Assembly (NCBI GenBank): GCA_900472925.1
Contig: UCJU01000013.1
Coordinates: 30,093-90,395 of the forward strand
DNA length: 60,303 nt
Source: Hyphomicrobiales bacterium
GTDB lineage: Bacteria; Pseudomonadota; Alphaproteobacteria; Rhizobiales; Rhizobiaceae
Direction of reading: 5' to 3'
Shown: in pieces, positions 56,113 to 60,303 of the stretch
Numbering within the stretch: position 1 is the first letter of the stretch
Layout: each line of letters opens with the position of its first letter
Program-made: the position numbers and the translations under genes
Notes under the pieces: generated by a model
The model's input: the letters and a program-made list of their open reading frames with translations, nothing else
Database searches by the model: none
What the model was told of the DNA's origin: nothing

Positions 56113-57663
56113 CTACTCGAGCGGTACCGCGACGAAGCGCAGGTTGCCTTGAGCGTCGGCCACCATCATATGCGCATTCTTGCGGCCAGCCGATTTCAGG
56201 CCGTTGACGCGCACCAACACGTCGCCGGGAACTTCCATGAAATCCTGTCCTACTTCAACGATCACGTCGCCTGGCTCGATGCCCTTCTGCTCGGCAACCG
56301 AGCCGGGATCTATGCTTGCGACGAGGACACCTTCCACGCTTTCCGCGATGCCTTTTTCGGTACGCAGCTCAGGGGTCAATGCCACGAGGTTCATGCCCAG
56401 TACCGCCTGCGGTGCCTCGCGCTCTTCGGTCGGCTGTTGTTGTTCAGGCTGGTCCTTGCCGTTTTCGTTTGGCTCGGCCATCTCGCCATCGCCATCTTCC
56501 GGCATGGCGTTATCGCTGCCCGCCGCTGGCTGCTGATCTTCTGCGCTATCCTGCAACTGACCAAGCTTGACCTTCACGGTCTGCTCCTTGCCATCGCGCA
56601 GGACGACCACATCGACTTCCTTGCCCACCGGGCTTTCGGCAACGACCCGGGGCAGGTCGCGCATCTCGTGAATGGCCTTGCCGTCGAAGGTCAGCACGAC
56701 ATCGCCCGGCTGGATCGGGCCTTTCTCGACCGGTCCGCCCTTTACAACACCCGATATCAGGGCGCCGCGTGCGGCATCCATACCCAGGCTTGCGGCGATG
56801 TCATCGGTGACGGGTTGAACGCGAACGCCCAACCAGCCACGCCGAGTTTCCCCGAATTCGATCAGCTGCTGGACGATGTTCTGCGCAAGCTCCGTCGGCA
56901 CAGAAAAGCCGATGCCGATGGAGCCGCCGCTCGGTGAGATAATGGCGGTATTGATGCCGATAACCTCACCCTTCATGTTGAAGAGAGGGCCACCGGAGTT
57001 GCCCTTGTTGATGGCAGCATCGGTCTGAATGAAGTTATCGTAGGGGCCGGCATTGATATTGCGACCGCGCGCCGAAACGACTCCGACGCTGAGCGAGCCG
57101 CCGAGGCCGAAGGGATTGCCGACGGCCATGACCCAGTCACCGATGCGCATGGTGCGGGAGTCCCCGAACTTCACGGCTTTCAATGGCGCTTTGGGCTCCA
57201 CCTTCAGAACCGAAAGGTCGGTCTTGGTGTCGGTACCGACAAGCTTTGCCTTGAGCTTGTTGCCATTGGGGAAGATGACTTCGATATCGTCGGCACCTTC
57301 GATGACATGGTTGTTTGTCACGACGTAGCCGGCGGGATCGATAACGAAACCGGAACCGAGCGAGCTGACCTTGCCGCCATTATCGGGCTTCTGATTGTCG
57401 AAATAATCCTTGAAAAATTCCTGGAATGGAGAGCCATCAGGGATTTTCGGCGGAGTAGGGCCTTTTCCTTCCCCCTTTACGCTTTGCGACGTCGATATAT
57501 TCACGACGGCATCCAGAAGCGGGGCAGCGAGATCGGCAACCGATGCAGGCCCGTTGCTTTGTGCTCTTGCACTGACCGGAACAGCGATCCCGCCTGCGAT
57601 GATCGCAAGTCCCGCCACGGCGGCGATGCTGCTGCGGAGAGAAGAAAGAGTGGTGACGGGCAT
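56113..57663 (-). CDS. degP: Periplasmic serine protease DegP/HtrA
   Basis: HtrA-family protease and chaperone that removes misfolded envelope proteins. The 516-residue precursor has a signal peptide (hydrophobic 12-30, cut near ARA). The trypsin-like domain contains catalytic H119 (TNNHVIEG), D149 (DTKTDLSVL) and S223 (KGNSGGPL), and two PDZ domains follow (LGVRVQPV and MNLVALTPEL regions). A Glu/Gln/Pro-rich stretch lies between the PDZ domains. It is downstream of hflK-hflC on the same strand, with the DHCW cupin and a long hairpin in between. Its promoter probably lies in the 155-base gap before it, although no clear stress sigma-factor site was identified. Confidence 0.95.
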   Translation of the reverse strand: MPVTTLSSLRSSIAAVAGLAIIAGGIAVPVSARAQSNGPASVADLAAPLLDAVVNISTSQSVKGEGKGPTPPKIPDGSPFQEFFKDYFDNQKPDNGGKVSSLGSGFVIDPAGYVVTNNHVIEGADDIEVIFPNGNKLKAKLVGTDTKTDLSVLKVEPKAPLKAVKFGDSRTMRIGDWVMAVGNPFGLGGSLSVGVVSARGRNINAGPYDNFIQTDAAINKGNSGGPLFNMKGEVIGINTAIISPSGGSIGIGFSVPTELAQNIVQQLIEFGETRRGWLGVRVQPVTDDIAASLGMDAARGALISGVVKGGPVEKGPIQPGDVVLTFDGKAIHEMRDLPRVVAESPVGKEVDVVVLRDGKEQTVKVKLGQLQDSAEDQQPAAGSDNAMPEDGDGEMAEPNENGKDQPEQQQPTEEREAPQAVLGMNLVALTPELRTEKGIAESVEGVLVASIDPGSVAEQKGIEPGDVIVEVGQDFMEVPGDVLVRVNGLKSAGRKNAHMMVADAQGNLRFVAVPLE

Positions 57664-57750
57664 ACGGCGTCCTCGTATCTTGCAAACTTGGTCTCAAGTT
57701 TAATAGCCAAGCATAAGGCGGAATGATGAAGTGTAGAAATACCTTTTCGT

Positions 57751-57824
57751 GATTGAGAGATAAATCCGCTTGGTCATCCACGAATAAGTGTGGCCAACCT
57801 TCACAAACAGCTTATCTCTCAATC
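57751..57824. other. Long two-part hairpin between degP and the cupin gene
   Basis: The outer arms, GATTGAGAGATAA (57751-57763) and TTATCTCTCAATC (57812-57824), are perfect complements of 13 bases. Inside, TTGGTCA..CAC (57770-57781) pairs with GTGTGGCCAA (57788-57797), leaving a GAATAA loop, so a second 10-bp helix forms. The right arm includes the cupin stop codon. No T-run follows on either strand. It lies upstream of degP (88 bases from its ATG to the near arm). Confidence 0.65.
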
Positions 57825-58148
57825 AACGATGAAAAGCCTGGCGCCTGTGGTGGTCGAAGAACGGTGGGGCTCGGCATTGTCAGCCACCTGATAGCTCATT
57901 CCAGCCTTGAGGAGGAAGGTGCGGCCATCCTCCAGCTCGGTGTTCAATTCACCTTCCAGGCACAGCAAAATATGGCCTTTGGTGCACCAGTGGTCGGCGA
58001 GATAGCCCGGCGTATACTCCACCATGCGAACACGGATATTGCCGAAATGGCGGGTGCGCCAGGTGGCACTTCCGGTTTCACCGGGATGTTGCGTCGGCTC
58101 CACGTCCGACCAGTCCGTGGTGCCGAAGGGTATATCGCCGATATCCAA
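57819..58148 (-). CDS. DHCW-motif cupin fold protein
   Basis: Small beta-barrel protein of 109 residues with the DHCW-type motif: LADHWCTKGHILLCLEGEL, where the His residues are likely metal ligands. AGMSYQVADNAEPHRSSTTTGARLFIVD is the typical C-terminus. The TTG at 58148 has GGAG six bases upstream and gives the N-terminus MDIGDIPFGTTDW that I recall for the family; the open frame continues to 58313 but the extra part runs through a terminator. Function is unknown. It lies between hflC and degP on their strand but behind its own terminator-like element. Confidence 0.82.
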   Translation of the reverse strand: MDIGDIPFGTTDWSDVEPTQHPGETGSATWRTRHFGNIRVRMVEYTPGYLADHWCTKGHILLCLEGELNTELEDGRTFLLKAGMSYQVADNAEPHRSSTTTGARLFIVD

Positions 58149-58221
58149 CACGATCTCCGTATTTTGAAAATTCGATTTTCGAATGCGCGACGATCTGTTC
58201 GATGTGCCAGCGGAAAATAGA

Positions 58222-58251
58222 AAAAGGGCCGATGTTTCCACCGGCCCTTTT
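58222..58251 (-). terminator. Intrinsic terminator after hflC
   Basis: AAAAGGGCCG (58222-58231) pairs with CGGCCCTTTT (58242-58251). On the minus strand the 3' arm ends in a run of T. It stands 18 bases after the hflC stop and inside the false extension of the cupin frame. Confidence 0.88.
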
Positions 58252-58269
58252 GTGTTGATGTCAGCGACC

Positions 58270-59187
58270 TCAGTTGGCCGGTGCTGCTGGCGGCGTTGGT
58301 CTTGGGGATGCACCGTTGATGTCGTTGAAATAACGGAAAAACGGCGAGTCCGGAGACAGAACCAGCGTCGTGCCGGTACCCGTCAGGGAGCTGGCATAGG
58401 CTGCCATCGAGCGATAGAACTCGAAGAAGCTCGGATCACGCTGGAAGGCTTCACCGAAGATGCGGTTGCGTTCCGCATCGCCTTCACCTCGGAGCACTTC
58501 CGACTGACGGCCTGCGTCGGACTCCAGTTCGACAACCTGACGGTCGGCGATAGCGCGACGGCGTTGTGCTTCTTCGTTACCACGAGCGCGGATCAATTCC
58601 GCTTCCGCCAGTCTTTCGGAGCGCATGCGCTTGAAGGTATCAAGCGAAACGTCCTGGCTGAGATCGGTGCGACGGATACGCACGTCCACGATGCTCAGAC
58701 CCAGCGATTCAGCATCCGGACGAAGATCGTCACGCACTTCCTGCATCATCGATGCACGGGCATCCGACAGAGCGGATTCGAAGCCACGCAGACCATAAAC
58801 CCGGCGAAGAGACGAGTTGAAGCGTGTCCGCAAGCGATCTTCAGCCACGTCCTGATCACCACCGGCAGCCGCCAGGAAGCGACGTGCGTCCGTTATACGG
58901 TAGACGAGAAAGGCATCGACTTCGTAGAACTTGCCGCCCGATACCTGAGCCCGAATGTTTTCGTAATCGAGACGACGTGCGCGATTTTCAACATATTGTA
59001 CCCGGTCGAACTGCATGAACGGGAACGGCATCTTGAAGTAAACGCCCGGTTCGCTTTTGACATCGTGGATCTGGTTGAAGCGCAACACCACCGCCTGTTG
59101 GCGCGGCGTGACGATGTACATCGAGCTATAGAGGAAGAAAAGAACGACGGCGAAACCGACGAGAAGAGCCATGAGACGATTGTTCAT
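58270..59187 (-). CDS. hflC: HflC, SPFH-family modulator of FtsH protease
   Basis: Membrane-anchored SPFH/prohibitin-type protein of 305 residues that forms the large HflKC cage around FtsH. The N-terminal membrane segment (about 5-25) is followed by the SPFH domain (IVTPRQQAVVLRFNQI; FDRVQYVENRARRLDYE). A long coiled coil (ERLAEAELIRARGNEEAQRRR) and a C-terminal region with the PDSPFFRYF motif follow. The ATG at 59187 is one base after the hflK stop. A terminator follows the gene. Confidence 0.94.
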   Translation of the reverse strand: MNNRLMALLVGFAVVLFFLYSSMYIVTPRQQAVVLRFNQIHDVKSEPGVYFKMPFPFMQFDRVQYVENRARRLDYENIRAQVSGGKFYEVDAFLVYRITDARRFLAAAGGDQDVAEDRLRTRFNSSLRRVYGLRGFESALSDARASMMQEVRDDLRPDAESLGLSIVDVRIRRTDLSQDVSLDTFKRMRSERLAEAELIRARGNEEAQRRRAIADRQVVELESDAGRQSEVLRGEGDAERNRIFGEAFQRDPSFFEFYRSMAAYASSLTGTGTTLVLSPDSPFFRYFNDINGASPRPTPPAAPAN

Positions 59188-59188
59188 A

Positions 59189-60303
59189 TCAATTGCCTCC
59201 CCTTGGTGCCGCATTCGGAGCGTTGCGCATGATCTCGTTGAGAGGCAGATACGGCATCACGCCCTGCTTTTCATCGATAATGACCTTGTTGGATCCCTTC
59301 AGGACCTGTTCCATCGTTTCAATGAACATACGTTGACGGGTCACTTCCGGAGCGCTGCTGTACTGGTCGTAGATGGAGATGAAGCGCTGGGCTTCACCGC
59401 GTGCTTCGTTGACGACACGGCTCTTGTAACCGTTTGCTTCTTCAACGATCTGTGCTGCCTGACCACGTGCTGCACCCAGCTTCTGGTTGGCATACTGGTT
59501 GGCTTCGGAAACGAAACGATCTTCGTCCTGTTCCGCGCGCTGAACTTCGTCGAACGCATCAGCCACTTCGCGCGGCGGAGCCGCATCTTCGATGGAAACG
59601 GCATTGACGGCAACGCCCGCACCATATCCATCCATCGTGCTCTGGATGATCGTCTGCACTTCCATGGCGATCTGCTGGCGATTGTCGCGGAAAATATCCT
59701 GAGCCGGCCGACGGCCGACGATCTCGCGCATCGCGCTTTCAGAAACCTGCTGCAGGGTTTCAACTGGAGCTTCGATGTTGAAGAGGAAGGATTTCGGGTC
59801 GGTTACCGTGTAAAGAACGGAGAACTGCACGTTGACGATGTTCTGGTCGCCCGTCAGCATCACGCCGGTCGCCGCAGCACTCGTCGTGCTGGCGTTTGAT
59901 CGGACACCGATGTTCAGCTGTTGCTGCCTGATCTTGACGATTTCGACGGACTCGACCGGCCACAGCATGACGTGCAGGCCTTCTGTCGAAACAGCATCCT
60001 TCGGCTTGCCGAAACGGGTTTCCACTCCGAGTTCGTCAGGGCGAACGGTATAGACGGATTGTATGCCGACGAAAGCAAGAATGATGAGAACGAGGATGGC
60101 AACGACGCCGCCATTCATGCCGCCAGGAATGAGGTTCTTGAACCGGTCCTGACTGCGACGGATGATTTCTTCCAGATCGGGCGGGCCACCATTGCCGCCG
60201 CCACCACCGCCACCGCGTGGGCGGTTCGGTCCCTGGCCCCAAGGTCCTCCTTGGTTATTTCCCCCACCGCCGCCGTTGTTGCCGCCGCCGCCCCAAGGGC
60301 CAC
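59189..60303 (-). CDS. hflK: HflK, SPFH-family modulator of FtsH protease (5' end cut)
   Basis: Partner of HflC. The window ends inside the 5' part of the gene, leaving 370 residues. The visible N-terminus is a Gly/Asn-rich tail (runs of GGGG, NN and PW) followed by the typical DLEEIIRRSQDRFKNLIPGG. One membrane segment and an SPFH domain (YTVRPDELGVETRFGK) come next, then a coiled coil (EVQRAEQDEDRFVSEANQYANQ) and a C-terminus with GGN. A frame starting at the ATG 60118 would lack the Gly-rich cytoplasmic tail and so is only part of the gene. Probably fewer than ten codons are missing beyond the edge. Confidence 0.94.
   Translation of the reverse strand, partial: GPWGGGGNNGGGGGNNQGGPWGQGPNRPRGGGGGGGNGGPPDLEEIIRRSQDRFKNLIPGGMNGGVVAILVLIILAFVGIQSVYTVRPDELGVETRFGKPKDAVSTEGLHVMLWPVESVEIVKIRQQQLNIGVRSNASTTSAAATGVMLTGDQNIVNVQFSVLYTVTDPKSFLFNIEAPVETLQQVSESAMREIVGRRPAQDIFRDNRQQIAMEVQTIIQSTMDGYGAGVAVNAVSIEDAAPPREVADAFDEVQRAEQDEDRFVSEANQYANQKLGAARGQAAQIVEEANGYKSRVVNEARGEAQRFISIYDQYSSAPEVTRQRMFIETMEQVLKGSNKVIIDEKQGVMPYLPLNEIMRNAPNAAPRGGN

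Overview
The window looks like a chromosomal segment of an alphaproteobacterium of the Rhizobiaceae, most like Agrobacterium/Rhizobium. This rests on recognising the proteins and gene order: an alpha-type RNase P RNA, a complete dcw cluster, a long FtsZ with an extended Pro/Ala-rich linker, bamD-recN-ligA after lpxC, hflK-hflC near degP, DUF2164, CreA and DUF2778 proteins, and a rhizobial-type intergenic palindrome at the left edge. No database search was run. Base composition looks moderately GC-rich, and nearly all the DNA is coding. I see no tRNA, CRISPR array, prophage or insertion sequence.

Layout. 1-1.9 kb: an intergenic palindromic repeat, an FAD-dependent amine oxidase and rnpB. 2.0-16.3 kb: the first dcw block, all on +, mraZ-rsmH-ftsL-ftsI-murE-murF-mraY-murD-ftsW-murG-murC-murB. 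Many of its stop and start codons overlap, and it ends at a strong bidirectional terminator. Its leader carries four 10-bp-spaced TGGGN boxes on the minus strand, a likely MraZ operator. 16.4-17.7 kb: an inverted MHS-type transporter splits the cluster. 18.2-23.3 kb: the second block, ddl-ftsQ-ftsA-ftsZ. 23.5-30.1 kb: lpxC, bamD, recN, an inverted RhtB/LysE exporter and ligA. Together these genes make lipid II, build the divisome and supply lipid A and outer-membrane assembly functions.

30-46 kb is a mosaic of short transcription units: an EamA transporter, a DEDDh exonuclease, a CreA protein, a lone cheW, a 52-residue membrane protein missed by length cut-offs, a SCO copper chaperone, prmA, an M24 aminopeptidase, azlCD, a DUF2164 protein, pncA, a DUF2778 envelope protein with three ACCGGT boxes before it, a YdcZ transporter pair, a 42-residue membrane protein, a GT25 glycosyltransferase with an AT-rich 5' end, uvrD and an AhpD-like protein.

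46-60.3 kb: an RND efflux adaptor/pump pair ending at a good intrinsic terminator, a D-lactate-dehydrogenase-type flavoprotein, a very large AsmA-family protein, a small ribbon-helix-helix protein, degP, a DHCW cupin, hflC and the 3' part of hflK, which runs off the right edge. A long bipartite hairpin lies between degP and the cupin gene.

Most of the window is conserved housekeeping DNA. I found no convincing new multi-gene system. The points most worth a second look are the MraZ-box array, the two tiny membrane-protein genes, the boxed leader of the DUF2778 gene, tandem hairpins inside the mur operon and the degP-cupin hairpin.
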